A stretch of DNA of 64,000 bases from contig JAJKFH010001650.1 in NCBI GenBank assembly GCA_023333565.1, positions 48,741 through 112,740 of the forward strand, read 5' to 3'. The notes beneath the pieces are model-generated. The model was not told the origin of the DNA and searched no databases. It worked only from the letters and a program-made list of their open reading frames with translations. Both the position numbers and the translations under genes were made by a program. This document shows positions 11,069 to 24,515 of this stretch, piece by piece (position 1 is the stretch's first letter; every line of letters begins with the position of its first letter). This DNA comes from Puffinus mauretanicus. Taxonomy: Eukaryota; Chordata; Aves; Procellariiformes; Procellariidae.

Positions 11069-14000
11069 CATTACTGATCACGCATACATTTGGGCCGTGT
11101 GTTGGGTTCAGCCCAGGGTATCACCAAGTTGCAATACAGATCCAGACAAAATTCCCTAGGATAGAGTAGCAAGCTCTCTTGGACTGGTGTGAGCAGAATG
11201 CAGCGGCCTGCCCACCTTTTCAAGGTTGTTAGTGCCATTTGCTGCTTACTCCTAGAGTGCTGAAGTCTAACATCTGTAGCAACTGCTACAATCTGAAATT
11301 AGGTTCATTCATTTCACACTCCTTGTTTTATCCCTGTCGCATCATGTCATTAACCCAGATTATAAACAATCTGGGGCAGCAAATGTCTCTTTACTACTGG
11401 CTCTTTGTTTGAAGGCAGTTAGCATAAAAGAGCCCTGGTGAAGACATTAGTTACAAATAGTAATTATCCAGATGCATTACTAAACTAATCCAGTATAACA
11501 ATGCATACATACATTATAATTAGTAAAAAAAGCAAACAAAATTTACAAATGAATGCAATGGCTGAGGATTCTTTAAAAATAATCAACATTATCTTGGAAA
11601 TAATATGGAAAAATAATCACAACCAACCTTCAGAATAAAAAAGCAGCAAAACTTTATTACCAATTACCAATTGGAAAGATGCAGATAAAATCATCATGTT
11701 ACAGTGTGATGATGAAGGCCTTTTTAGACCATTAGGAATACCCTTCTTGAAATTAGCCATTCTAGATAATTTTCACTCAAGAATGCCATGGAAACTGGCT
11801 CAGGAGATGTCAAACCTACTCAAATAAAGTTTATAGACCTTGGAATAGCACTATAATTTTGTTGATGCATTTGTTTATACAGCAATAGTGAACCTGAAAG
11901 TAAAAGTAAGTGTCCAGTTCGATAATCAGATTTTTAAGTTAGTTTTGAAAAGCTGGAACAAAAAAGGTCCACAAATACAGTTTAAAGGATAGGGGGAAAC
12001 AGAAAACAAGAGATTTCAAAATGTTCACTTTATTTAATAAAATAAATTAAATAAATTAACGAGAAGATTGAAAGGTGATGTGTTTATTTTAGTTACATTG
12101 CTGAGAAATACATTAGTCAAATATAGGTTATCAGACTCAATGCAAAATTAACTAGATTAAATTCTATGTATGGTATGACATAGAAGGCTGAAACAGAAGA
12201 GTGATGGAGTTTATTTTGATCATAAACTCCATGAAGGCCATTACACTGGGTTTTTCCTCAAGTAACAAATATCCAAGACGAATAATTCAAATAGGACCTT
12301 GCTTGCTGATAGAATCTAGAGCCAAAGTTCACATGGATTTTAAGTTCCTTTACAGATCATTTTAGACTCTATTACAAATCATTATTATTTAAGGAATAAA
12401 AGGTTTGTAAAGCCACACACTGAAACCTTGTAGAAAATTTTTGTGAAACAGTCTAGATTTGACTTTCTGGGGGATTTCAACAATTCTTATTTCAATATGA
12501 AATTGGAAAAGCCCCAAACTCATATTGAAACTTGCTTCCCCTACAGTTATGTTTGGTTCAACTCATTCTGAATCTCATCTTCAGAGTAGGAGTGCTATTC
12601 ATGAGCTCTAAATTTAGGTGTCTATATCTAAGATAGATGGTTTGGCTCCCTCTGTACCCAGTGGGGTTTAGCCTCAGTTCATCTTTCTGGTTTTGAAGGT
12701 CTGAATTGCATCTATGGATATATCGACAAGCCCTCCAAAGACTATGAAATGAGCATGGGATGACTTGCCCTGATCTGGACACCTGTGTAGCAGTCACCAA
12801 TGTTCTGTCTGATAAATTCTGCCTTCAACATCCATATGATAACCAAGACACTACCAGCAATCTCATCACTTTTTGGGCCTCAAAAAAGATCTTTTGCAGT
12901 TTCCCCACAACCGAAAAGATACACTATCTCAAAGATTTAAAATCAAATAAAATTCTACATTCTATTAGAGAGCAAAACTGCTCTGTCCACAGGAAGAGAA
13001 GCCAAGGAACTGATGAATCATTACCTTGATAAATCTGCCCCAACCATGCCTTCGGGTAATTTCTTCCTTCCCTACTGCATCTTCCCTAATGCATCTCCAT
13101 TTTCTAGCATCCTGCAACAGATCAATACAAAGGAGAAGAAATTGAAGACACAGTGGCTGAATAAAACAAAATAAATCTATGCAGAAGCTGTACTGCAGGC
13201 CTGAAGCCTTCCAGTCTGCTTTCAAGAACTCTGAAGACAGATTCGGACCCGAGTATCCCAAACTGAAGTGTGGAGCTATTTGTTCAGTCATCCAGGAGAC
13301 CTAAGAACCACAAAAAATAGTCAAAAGGCCAAGCTTTAAGCACAAAATGACATGCAAGAATGACAAAAAAATACAATAATCATAACTGGAGCATGACTTT
13401 GAAAGATATTTTCTGAGTAGAAAAGATGGAAATGAAGGTAAAGATCATACAGCAGCAACTATATGTGCAAGTGCATAATGTAAAGAAACGAAATAATGGA
13501 TAAAGCGATCTCTTCAGGTGCATGTAAATTTGAGTAAAAAGTCTACCAGGAGTTTGCAAATAGCATCAAAAGGTTTATATCCATATGTACATTATCAGGA
13601 GGTATTAAAAGAGGAATAACGCTACTGAGAATTATGAAAATCCTTAACTTCCCAGACACAGATTGGAAAACAGATGGTAGTAACAATGGCTGGGTCTAAG
13701 CAGTCACACAAGTGATAACGAACAACTTCCTCACAGAATAATCCCAGAACCATTAGAAAGATGTATTTTAAAATTTTGTTTTGCTAAGTAGGGGAGATTT
13801 TATTGTAACTCAGACCATTAAAAAAACCCTCCATTTGAATGTTGATTCAGTTTAAATTAAATGGAAGGACGAATAAAAACAGGCCTGTATCTAAGCTGCT
13901 GTCTTATAAAAGGGATAAATTCTGAGATGAGTGTAACAAGTCAGACTTAGGAGTTGAATATGAAAGGACCTTGAAATTTCTTTAAGCCAAAGGCGCTAAA

Positions 14001-14234
14001 ACTGCTTTTTTAGCTTTGGCAGCAGAGAACTGGGTAACTCGGGAAGTGTATCCTAGGCTGTGCTCCTGTCTGTGAGTCTGACATACATCCTTCTTCACTT
14101 GTTAAAGATGCTGCATTAGAACTGTACTGCCAGTTATGACTGAACTGCTGATAACTTCAGTCAGGGAAGGAATCACCTGCACCTCTGTAACAGACCTTTC
14201 ACTTACGATGTCAGTTTTCTTTGTACTTAGGTAA
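11069..14234. other. No recognised gene
   Basis: AT-rich sequence. The open frames at 12558-12800 (minus), 12760-13029 (plus) and 12965-13291 (minus) are short, overlap one another and show no family resemblance. I see no clear repeat or RNA gene. Confidence 0.4.
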
Positions 14235-14518
14235 AATGGTGAGATGACACAGACTCAAAGACAAGCGGCATGCAAGGGCGCCAGGGGAGGTTTAGATTGG
14301 ACATTAGGAGAAATTTCTTTACTGAAAGAGTGGTCAGGCCTTGGAGCAGGCTGCCCAGGGAAGTGGTAGAGTCACCATCCCTGGAGGTATTTAAAAGATG
14401 TGTAGATGAGGCCCTTAGGGACATGGTGTAGTGGGCATGGTGTGTTGGATTGACGGTTGGACTCGATGATCTTAAAGGTCTTTTCCAACCTTACTGATTC
14501 TATGATTCTATGATTCTA
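14235..14518 (+). repeat. CR1 LINE 3' end, well preserved
   Basis: It contains the last CR1 ORF2 codons (GGAGGTTTAGATTGGACATT, then GAGTGGTCAGGCCTTGGAGC) and a complete 3' UTR ending in ATTCTATGATTCTATGATTC. It is nearly the same as the 3' end of the CR1 at 54,353-57,086 on the opposite strand, so both belong to one subfamily. The antisense frame at 14227-14424 is a shadow. Confidence 0.95.
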
Positions 14519-14869
14519 AGTGACACACACCGCCTTACTTGTCTTTTGCCACAACCTGCCTTCGTTATCAAGGCAGCACAGAAGGTTCAGATCAGCTGAT
14601 GGATGAAAACCAGTTAGTCAAAGCAGAACCTTAGCAAGAAAGTGGTTATAATGTTAGGTAAATTAAAGTATTTCGGAAAGCTTTCTAGCACATGTACACT
14701 TCTGTGACTGACGGTACACACAACTGGAGCAGCCAGTGTGTAGTTCAGACGTATTATAAGACTCTCAGACATAAGCAGCTTTAAAGAAAACTCCCATTAA
14801 ATATTAGGAAAAAAAATCACTGTGAGGGGCTGGGGGATCTCTGTCCTTGTATATATTAAAAAACCAAAC

Positions 14870-14990
14870 AAGCAGGGCACTGAATAACTTGATCTAATGA
14901 GTTCTGCATGGAGTAGGGTGTTGGATCACATGACTCCCAAGAGATTCCCTCCAACCAAAATTATTCTGACTTTATTCTATTATTTCTTTC
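14870..14990 (+). repeat. Old CR1 3' end
   Basis: Diverged CR1 3' UTR: GTTGGATCACATGACTCCC, then CCCTCCAACCAAAATTATTC and a degraded tail ending CTTTATTCTAT. It is much older than its neighbour at 14.2 kb. Confidence 0.65.
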
Positions 14991-15599
14991 TTAAGCTATA
15001 CTCTCACATAACAGCAACAATGAATAACACTTTCTCCTAGAGGATTCAGTCCTATCCCACTGGATGATAACTTGGATTAATCAATCAGACCTTAACTTCA
15101 CACAATACTGCAGAGTATTTCCTCAGCAGTGTGTTAACCGCAGGAACATCAAACTGACTGAGTACTCTTTGCACTGGCATCTCTTTGGATAAACATCCAA
15201 ATTCTAAGTTGTATGCACACAGAATATACAGAGATCATCTGATGTTCTAAACTGTGATAGTCATAATCATCCCAATGGCACATCAGAACTTTGTCTATCA
15301 GAGTGCAAATTTGCTTATGCTTACTTATATTTCAAAACACACTTCTTTGATCTTGCCTTTTCTAACACAGATAGCAACCTGCACATCAAAAACAAGAACA
15401 GAACATAACCAGGACATACACAATTATACTCGAGAGGAAGAGAAAAGAACAAGGCAGAGAAGAGACATTAGTCACATAATAACGTGCTACTGGAAAGCAG
15501 GTACTTGGGGCTGAAATCACTGAAAAATTAAGAAATTACAGAATTAAGATTATCATACATGTATAGATGGCCATCCAACCTGCATTCCTTATATCCCCA

Positions 15600-15800
15600 A
15601 TTGCTAGGGACCCTAAAAGGTGTGATTCTTGAAATCTTGAACTAATTACCCACAGTGAGTGGAGCATTTTAAATGTAATATTCCTGCTCCAGTTCCTTTC
15701 CTCCAAAATAGGAATAATCACACCATCACAGCCCAACTGAGTACTGAGAAGTTAATTGATGTTTGTGAAGCGTTCCAGTAGGATACTGATGAACAGCATG
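15600..15800. repeat. Possible ancient MIR/amniote SINE
   Basis: The order AAAATAGGAATAATCACACC, then GAAGTTAATTGATGTTTGTG, then GAAGCGTTCCAGTAGGAT resembles the core and tail of MIR-type SINEs shared by amniotes. The match is by eye and diverged. The minus-strand frame at 15536-15736 overlaps it and is not a gene. Confidence 0.35.
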
Positions 15801-16099
15801 GCGACACCTACGTGGAAGTTACTAACTCCATTCAATGTAGTGTTTAAGTGACATGTGGTGAATAACGCCCAGGGCAACACAGTGAAGGATGATTAAAAGC
15901 AATATTGACTGGTTACCTCCTCAGTTGGTACTCTCCATCCCTCACACTGAGTGAAGTAAGGTCCTATAGAAAAAAGAGCCCACAAATTTGTAATTGAAGT
16001 CTGTATCATCATGCTTATTTCCAAATTCTGAGGGCACCCCCTGGCATCTTGGCACCTTAATATTAAATTACCTTTTATAATGCATACACTAAATTATCA

Positions 16100-16750
16100 T
16101 ACAAGTACACGGCCTTGCGGACGGAAGCACAACCCGGGAGTGCACAGTACTGGATGTGTGGGCATGCACTAACTGCAGTGTGCCTGCGTATCCACCACAT
16201 TAACGACACCGTGCGTGTGCCCGGCCTTGCTGTGGCGCTTATCCCTCAGCCACCGAATGCCCGGACTCCTTCTCCATCGTCCTCCCGCTGTAGGCCCCCG
16301 TCGGAAGAGCTCTGCGAGCGCCAAGGGAGGCAGGCCGCCTGCGGCCCGCTGAGCAGCACGGCTCCCTTCCCCGCCTCCATAACATGGCGCCCGTGCCGTT
16401 CCGGCCCCGGCCCCGGCCCCGGCCCCGGCCCCGGCCCCCGCCCTCGCCCCCGCCCGCCGCGGTGCCCGGGCCCGCCAGAACCGGGCTGCCAGGCCTGAGT
16501 CACCGCCGCCTCCCGCGGAGCAGCCTCCCGCCGCGCCCTCCCAGCCGCCCGGGCACCACCCGGCACACAGCAGCCGCGGCGGTTGCCAGGCTGAATAAGA
16601 TAGAACATGAAAGGCGAAATAACAGGAGCTGCCACGCCCGGGGCTGCGGGGAATCTCGCTTAACCCTTCTCCGCCTGCGCCCGCAGTGGCCCCGGCTCCA
16701 GGAGAGGCTGCACTGCCAGCCAGGCTGCCCCTCCGTCAGCGAGTCCGGGG
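16100..16750. promoter_or_regulatory. CpG island 2, candidate promoter
   Basis: A strongly GC-rich, CpG-dense block rises abruptly out of AT-rich sequence and contains a GGCCCC hexanucleotide array. There is no TATA box. The sequence stays moderately GC-rich to about 17.75 kb. It probably marks a transcription start, but I could not assign a gene on either strand. An ATG in good context (AACATGGCG, 16384) opens a 307-codon plus-strand frame of doubtful reality. Confidence 0.65.
16403..16438. repeat. GGCCCC hexanucleotide array, 6 units
   Basis: Six perfect GGCCCC units, which read GGGGCC on the minus strand, followed by imperfect C-rich sequence. Translated, the two strands give Pro-Arg repeats (plus) and Gly-Pro repeats (minus). 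Confidence 0.95.
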
Positions 16751-19296
16751 TGCAAGTGACAGTTTATGGAGGGAGCAGGGAGGCGGGGGGCTACCGGTAC
16801 GGCCTGACACCCTTTGCGCAGCACCCCCAAGGAGGTGGCAGGGCACAGGAGCCCTTCACAGGCTCGCCAGCACACTGCTGTGGAGGAGAAGGGCACAGGG
16901 CCCTGCACCCTCATCACTCCTGCTGCAGTGGTGCCACTGCCCAGGAGCTACTGCTGCAGCACACTGCTGTCTCCCCAAAATGGACCCCAGAGCATGAGAA
17001 GTCCCTGATGAGCCCAAACCCTCCTTCCCTGGGCGGCTGCTGGACTGAGGTGTGCCAGGCCGAGCCTGGGACTGGTGGCCAGGGTCCATACCCGGCTGCC
17101 AGCACCGAGCCTGCTCCCAGGCCTGCTATGCAGCCAGGCCCGAGCTGGTCTGACAGGCTCAGGGCAGACGGGAAGGGAGAGGCCGCCTGCGGCTCAGGAA
17201 TGTGCAGCCCTTATCTCTGGCTCCCCTGCAATCCTGGGGAGGGAATAACTCTCCGGAGTTTGCCTTTCTCTCGCTCTTACTCACCCTCTGCCCTGGGTGG
17301 AGCTTGATTCTCGCTGGCTCGGAGGTGCCCGTGAATCAGGCTGCAGGCACGTCCAGGGGACCGGAAAGCCAGAGAGCACGACCCACCACCTGCCCTGGCT
17401 CACCTGGGAAGGTAGGAGAAACGCGGGCCCCTCCTGGGGTACCTGAATGGCCGCGTGAGGTGGCGGGCACGGGCTGGGGAGGTCCTGTCCTGCTCCTCTG
17501 CGCAGGGCTGGGCGCTCCGGATCTGGGGCAGGGACTTCTGCAGGTAGTCTGTGGGCAGGAGATGGCTGCTTCAACGCAGAAAGGCTCCAGTAGCAGGAGC
17601 TCCCAGCCACGCCATGACCGCCCCCGTGGGAGAAAGGAGAGTCTCAGGAGGAGGTGGGAGAGGCAAGGGGGGAGGGAGAATGTCCCAGCACAGGCAGCAG
17701 GCATTGTGGCTGGTGAGGGAACAGACCTGCCAGTCCTCAGGTAGCCTGATCAAAACTGCTTAGTGAACGTTTCACCGAACTTGTGTCCCATCTCCTTTGA
17801 GAAAGCCCCAAGGAGTGGATATTTCTGAACTTATCCCTGTCTTCAGGAAGAGACCTTGCAGCCTGACTCAGCTTCCCACGATGGAGCCTGACCTGGCCGC
17901 CTCCTTGGATAGGAAACACTGTAGGGATGTGTGGTCAAGAGACTGTGACAAAGAGGACTTTACTGGTGGTAGCGCTGGAACGGCCAAGGTCTGCAGTAGG
18001 CTAAGAGCCAAGGAACGACTCCTGAGGCCCACTGCGCCTTTACTTGCTTTGACCTCGCTCCACATGCATGGGTGTGTAGCTGTCTGCCGACATGGCCTGC
18101 AAGCAGCGACACAGACATGCATGCACGTACATGCAAAAGCACAGACAGATGCGTGTGGACACATGCGTGCACAGGCACACGTGCATAAACTTACTAATTT
18201 TTTCCACAGATGTGCGCCTGTCTGACAGACCTTAGGTTTTGTGTGTTAGCAGAGAGGAAGGGGAAGGTCTTGTGTTCCCGTCACTCTAAATTGACTAAGG
18301 TCAATAGAGGTCAATTATGGCTTTTGTCTGGCCTGAGGACCAAGGTTCTCTATCTTCTAGAACAGTTAGAGGGGGAGGAGGCACTTGTAAAGGGACAAAA
18401 GGATGCCTATAGCATCCTCCTTTTGCTGAAAACATCTAATTCATGAAGGCTGCAATAAGCTCAGCTGTGATAGAAGCCAAACATATGAGAGTAACAACTC
18501 TAGACAACAAACTAGCCCCAAAACAGCGCAGTGACAATTACAGCAGGGCAGAGCACTGGTGGCCCGGGATCTCTTTGCACAGCCTACAATAGCATATGTT
18601 TTCATTGGATGAAGAGGCAAGCAGACAGAAAAAACAGCATGTCTTCACCCTACTACAAGGCCACAGAAGGCGTGCAGTTTGGGGAGAGAAAGGTTTTTTT
18701 CATTTTGTCCTAACTCCCATTTATCTGAGCGGCTTTAAAATTGTATTTGAGGGACTAAGAGAGAGTTGTCCATTGCTGCCTGGCAGTGGAAATAGTAGTA
18801 TTCTGAGGAAAAAAAAGTTATGTTCTTTGCGTGGTTGTAGGGAAGAATTGCATGTCAAAGAAAAAAGTGAAAATGTCACATACCACAGTCTGGTACAATT
18901 GTGCCAGAGCAGTGTCATGGCTGAGGACACCTGTGGTACACACATCATTTTTCAGACAATCACAACTTTTCCAAGCAATTGAAATTCACCTCCAAACCTT
19001 GCAGGATTGGACTTCTTTGTATTTTATGCTTAAATGGAACACTTTTGGACTGCTTATCAAGCCCCATTTGGCTGGATTTTTGAAGCCCTAATGAGTGCAT
19101 TTCCAAAATCAGGATATGGGGGAAAGTAAAAGTCAAGGGCAGCATGCAGTTCTCCTTCTCCAAATTATACCTTACACTGTTGGGCCTTTTCTTGAAGTTC
19201 TCTGTTTTAGACTTCCTTATACCTGCTACCTAGTAAATAAAAATCCAAGGAAAGGTATTGATTGAAAGAGAGTAAGCCTGGCACGAGCGTTGCTAT
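16751..19296. other. GC-moderate stretch, no confirmed gene
   Basis: Bases up to 17.75 kb are GC-rich and carry many overlapping open frames on both strands, none with family resemblance. At 18,100-18,190 there is a degenerate CA/TG-rich run. Beyond that I see nothing recognisable. Confidence 0.4.
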
Positions 19297-19413
19297 TGTA
19301 GATGTGGCACTTAGAGATATGGTTTAGTGGTGGGCTTGGCAGTGTTAGGTTAACGGTTGGACTCGATGATCTTAACAGTCTTGTCCAACCTAAATGATTC
19401 TATGATTCTATCT
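19297..19413 (+). repeat. CR1 LINE 3' end
   Basis: CR1 3' UTR with GGTTGGACTCGATGATCTTA, then TTGTCCAACCTAAATG and the tail ATTCTATGATTCTAT. Only about 115 bases remain. Confidence 0.9.
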
Positions 19414-22400
19414 CTTCAGGTAATCTGGTCTCTGTAAGAGGCCCCTTTTGCACACAGGATCGCGTTTCTTTTTTCAGTAACTGTAAACATCAGGTTTTGC
19501 CCTAGTGGCTCTACAGGTTGGATTTACACATGCCACTCCATACCCTTTATTGCATAGGACAGTTAAGATTGACATGCGGACATGCTGGCTCAATAACCAC
19601 TTCACAAGGAAAATTACGACATGTAATTTTTCTGCTACTTTTTCCCTTCCTCTGGCCTGTAGGAAGATCCCCTGGACATTCTGAATGTCTGGCTAATTTC
19701 CTGATTCTCCAGCAAAGAATATTTTGTGGGATCCCTTGCACTGACTAATAAGCAGAGGTGACTGGGAGTCCAGGTGGTCTTCTGAGGTGCTGATCAGGCT
19801 CCCAGTTCTACTCTGCCACATGCCTGTAGCATTCAGTACATTTACTACTCGCCTTAGACACAGAAATCGTTTATTATGCCAGTTCGTAGGGTCAGCTGAC
19901 AAATGTATGTAATATGGAAGATAAAATTGTAATCTCTGGAAGCTGAGTGAATGAATTGATTAAATTAATTGAAGCAATTTCTCATCTGATGACCATGACT
20001 TCAGATGAAGTGAAACTCCTAGACTACAGCAGGCAGACGTACCTTTTTTTTTAAATGATGACTGAGATCCATATAAGTCCATCTAGAGTAAAGAATGGGA
20101 TCACATTCACTCAGATGCTTTAACATAGGGTGATCAATAGAGGCTGTCAGATAACCAAAAGAAAAGGCCTGGGGGTTGTATACATGACATTGTAACAGGA
20201 ATAACAAATTCCGTATTTTTATCTTCTAAACAGAAATTTTAACAGTAAACCAGGCTTTGAGCCTACAGCCTAAAACTGAGAGAACATTGAGAATGAGAAC
20301 ACGGAGAGACTTCAGCAGAAATACAGAAAGGGAAATCGAAAGAGGAAAAATAATTGCTGTGACGACTTAGCAGACACAGTTGTGGCTGAGAAAGGGTCTA
20401 ATTCAGACTATTACCCACATTTCACCATGCTGTTCTGGGGAACATACCTGAGCCTTGCTTGGTGAGAAGAGCAGTTAATAGAAAGGTATCCAGCATCCTT
20501 TGCCATAACTCTTGTAAAATTTCCATGGCAATGTGCTATGGCTAAACAAGGAAATTCTGGGTATGCTTGGAAACTAGAAGTGCTACAGGCACATCACTGT
20601 GAGATTGGCAAGTGAGAGGCCTTAAATTGAGAGATCCTTTCTCAGTAGAAGTCCAACCCTTAGTACAGAAAGCTAGCACATGTAGGAGTAGCTTCTGGAA
20701 AGGATGAGGGTATCTGTCACTGAATATAGGTTATTCAGTCTGCTGCAGCAGGATTACAAGGCACTAGCTGTCCCTCCATCACACAATGCAGAATTTTAAA
20801 AACCCACACCTTAAACCACATTCCAGGAGACGGGTCCCTCCGCAAATCATTTACCTAGTGCAACGTTTTCTTGAGAGCAAACCAACAGTTTCCATGTCTT
20901 ACTGTCACAATGTCTGCTCAAGTAGTTTTACCTTAGGCATGACTGTCCTCTCCTAAAACTGACCCTTCCAGAAAATTAGCAACCTGTTTTCATATAATCT
21001 TTTCTATTTTATCAGGCCAAATACATTTTTTAAAATAATTGATTTCTAAACTTTGGGGGTTCTAGACATTTTGGAAACCTGAAAATTTTTCACCGTAAGA
21101 GTTTAAGTGATGTCATTGAACATGGTGCATGGGCCAGCTGTGGCCCACGCATTCCTGCCTGCTGGACCATTGTTTGGAAATCGCAGCTGTACATTTTTCT
21201 CTTGGATGTACCATTTGCTGCTTCTTTGACTCTCAAAATCGCTTTGCTTCATTTCTTGACCAGGGTTTGGAGGTCCTTAAAACGTTAACAGCACAGAGGG
21301 GTTTTGTGGCTGGCTGTGGAGTCCAGCAGGCTGAAGTAAATTCTTCTGTCTGTGTTGCCTTTCTCTGCTTGCTGGCATCCAGGGCGATGAAAAGACAAGG
21401 TGTTTAAGCCCAGCAAACTGCCTATACTTGCAGATAAGCATGGGGTCTCAGGCAGAGACCGGATCTGACTAGCCCTTTCCAGCCAGAGTGACACTGCCTT
21501 GCTGCCTCTCGAGCAGTCCCTCTGCCGGTGCCCACAGACCTGCGAAGGCCTCAGCTTTTGGGAGTGTCTTGAAGCAGAGAAGCAGGTCCAGCCAGGGAAG
21601 TGATCACCTGAGAGAGGCAGCCTGGGAACTTGCTGTGCAGGCAGAACACGTACCAACAAGCACTGGAGTCAGCACTGGGAAGGAAGGTAGAGCCAGCCGG
21701 AGGTGCTGAGACATTAGCAGCAGCTGACATCGGGCAGCAGCAGACGAGAGAGAAAGGAAACATTGAGCCAGCTTCCTTTTGCTTGGACTGGGTAAATACA
21801 GTCCATCGCTCTTGATTCACATCTGGCACAAAGAATCAAGAAAAAGGCAGGTCCTTTTTATTTTTTTTTAATCTTTAGGGCTTTGTGGTGATTATCCACT
21901 CGGATGAAACTAGAATTTCATGCTACTCTTTTAGAAAAAAAACAGTTAAAGTCTATTGAAATGGAACATAATATGGACAGGAAGCAAATGATGCACAAGC
22001 CAACAGGTTTATACTTTTTCCAGTTTCTGCTTTTGGTGTTAATCCAGAGGTAAAGGGAGAATTTTTACATCTAGCTTCATCTGTCGGTTACTTTTCCCTG
22101 CTCTCCCTACATTAAACGTTTCCTTATGGTTGAACATTTTTCTGCGCAGAGATAGTTGTAGACTGTGATGCCGTCACTGCGTACTCTTTCCAATGTTAAA
22201 AGGGTCTGATAGCTTTTGCGCATCACAAAACCCGACTGTTTGTGATAAGTATCAAAGGTAGTAAAGTCCCTCCCAATTACACCAATGTGAACAGAAGCAG
22301 GCCTCAGGCCAAGCTAAAGGGAAATTTCTGTTGGAGACTCCCTCCTCAAAAAAAGCTCTTGATAATTGCCCAGGTATAGCTGCATGTTCCTTTCTGTCCT

Positions 22401-23939
22401 CCTGTTTCTCCCCTGCTAATGTTGTTTTGGCTGAGGAGGGGAGCGATTGCGTTAGTACTCCCTGTGCAGAGGTGCACTGGCACAGCAGCAACCAACCCAG
22501 TGTCTTTGGGAAAGCCCAAGCAGACGGGTGGAGGAGACCTTTGCTGCTGAGAGATTGAATCTTGCCTCTCATCACCTCATTATATCAGCCTTCATCTCCC
22601 ACTTGTTAAGTTTTCAACAAGCTCCTTCGTGCTCTCCTTTATCCACTGCCCCTAAGCATGGGAGGAGTTACTCACAAACAGCTACAAAGCCTACCTTCTT
22701 TTTCTCCTTCAGCTTCCTCCTGAAAAAAAAACAACTATCCCATATTAGCATGCTAAAAAGTAAGTTCTAAAGAGCTAGTGTGCTGAATACTTGTTTCTTT
22801 CTCTGTACCTGTCTGTGTTCATCGTTGTCCCATCTACTACACTTAGAGGAAGGATTTCTTGGGAAGGAACTGAATTTTGCAGTTTTGGTTCACTCATTAT
22901 CTAATATGGTAAGATTCTGATCATGGCTGGTGTTCTTGATACTTCTAAGTTTATGAACATGATTTTATGAAACGATTGCTTAGGATAGCAGAGAACTGCA
23001 TGAAATGCCAAATAATGATAAGAGCCTTCTAGAATGTATGGAGAGAAGACGCTGTGGATCAATGCTTTTTTCTCTGACTTCATGAAATACAAATTCTGAG
23101 TGACTGCAAAATCAGAGGAACAGTAAATGCAAAGTACTGCAGGGCTTGTATGGAGAAGATGGGAGCCAGTGTGGTGACTTGTCAAATGATAAATGAAAGC
23201 TAGTCTGGAATCCCTGTAAAAATAAATTCACAAATGTTTCATCTTGGTCTATGTGCTCTTCATGGTGGAGCACATGGACCAAGCACATGGTTCCTTAACA
23301 GACTTTATCTGATGGCAGTTACTTTGCCTATCCTTTAGGCATTGTGATAGTTCTCCCGTGCTTCTCCTTATGCCAAGAAACTCCATCAAAAATCTGTTTT
23401 TCAAATGTCCCTCTCTACCTGTAGTACAGTGCCCACAGACCACTTAATTCCACAACTGATTATATGTACAATGCTAAATTTGCACATCTCCCAGTTGTTC
23501 CTTTGTACCTCTTCGCTCTTTTTTCTCTTTCAACTGTTTATCATGTCTAATGGGGCCTAGATTATGATACTGTCTTAAGCAAGAACCAGTTTAATAATTG
23601 CTGGTACTTCATCTTGTACAATGGGATTCTGACTCTTCATCAGAGTCTTTTACTGTAACTGTATATTCAACTGAACCAGCAAGGCTGTTTGCCTGTAGCC
23701 CCTTAGGATATAGGAAAATCAATTGGTTGTCACTGGGGCAGTTCAGCAACAGCAGGACTAAAAGAAAAAAACACAAAGCATAGTAATCCTATCCTATAAA
23801 TCAGCAGGATGCTCATTGCTCCTTAGTGGTCAAAAAGCAAATGGCATATTAGGAAGAGAACAGAATGTAAACACTGTATATAAAGCCATATTTCACTTCC
23901 ATCTTGCAGCTCCAGTCCCACCATCTCAAAAAAGAATAC
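19414..23939. other. No recognised gene
   Basis: I find no supported exon, RNA gene or repeat. Open frames are short; the largest (21285-21659 minus, 22252-22575 minus) have no family resemblance and no convincing splice-site pair. Confidence 0.4.
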
Positions 23940-24515
23940 AGTAGAGTGAAACAAATTCAGAGAAGAGAATGGACTGGAGGATCATCAGAGGCACAGAACG
24001 GTTTCCATATAAGAAGCAGTTGAGTAAGTTAGGGTTATCCATCTAGAAAGGTGATGAGTGACAGGAGAGTTGACAGATGTATAAGATCAGAGTGGCATGA
24101 CAAGGGTCAATAGATATTGATTTTCCTATCCAAAGCAAAAAAACAAAGTACAAGCAGCAGATTCAAACAAGGAGGAGACTGTTCTTGACTGTATTGCTGA
24201 GCTGTAGAACTCATTGCCTCCGACTGCTGTAGATGCTGAAATTTTATATGGGTTTAGGGAAACTCTGTGTGACTTTATGATAGCAAAATCCTTTGAAGCT
24301 ATCTACAGTCATTAAAGCATATCTGAGTCAGGAGGTTCTTGAGCCTCAAGTAGCTACAATTGGCTTAGAGAAGCTTGTGAAGCATCATAAATGCTTGGCC
24401 TGTCCCTGTATGTTTTCCACATCATCTGCTCTTAGTCCCTATTGGAGATGGATGGGTTTCTAGGCTTGATGGACCTTTGATCGCATCCAGTACAGCTGAT
24501 TTTATGTTCTGTTCT
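23940..24515 (+). repeat. Ancient CR1 (3' half)
   Basis: Landmarks occur in the order expected for an old CR1 3' region: ACTGGAGGATCATCAGAGG, then GAGCTGTAGAACTCATTGCC, then GGGTTTCTAGGCTTGATGG with CAGTACAGCTGATTTTATGT. Frames are destroyed, which fits an insertion predating modern bird lineages. Confidence 0.6.

Noticed and set aside
10784..11077. 97-codon open frame as a gene
   Set aside because: It is the antisense of an avian LTR fragment.
16403..16438. C9orf72 orthologue because of the GGGGCC repeat
   Set aside because: No DENN-type coding sequence is nearby; the repeat alone is not evidence of homology.
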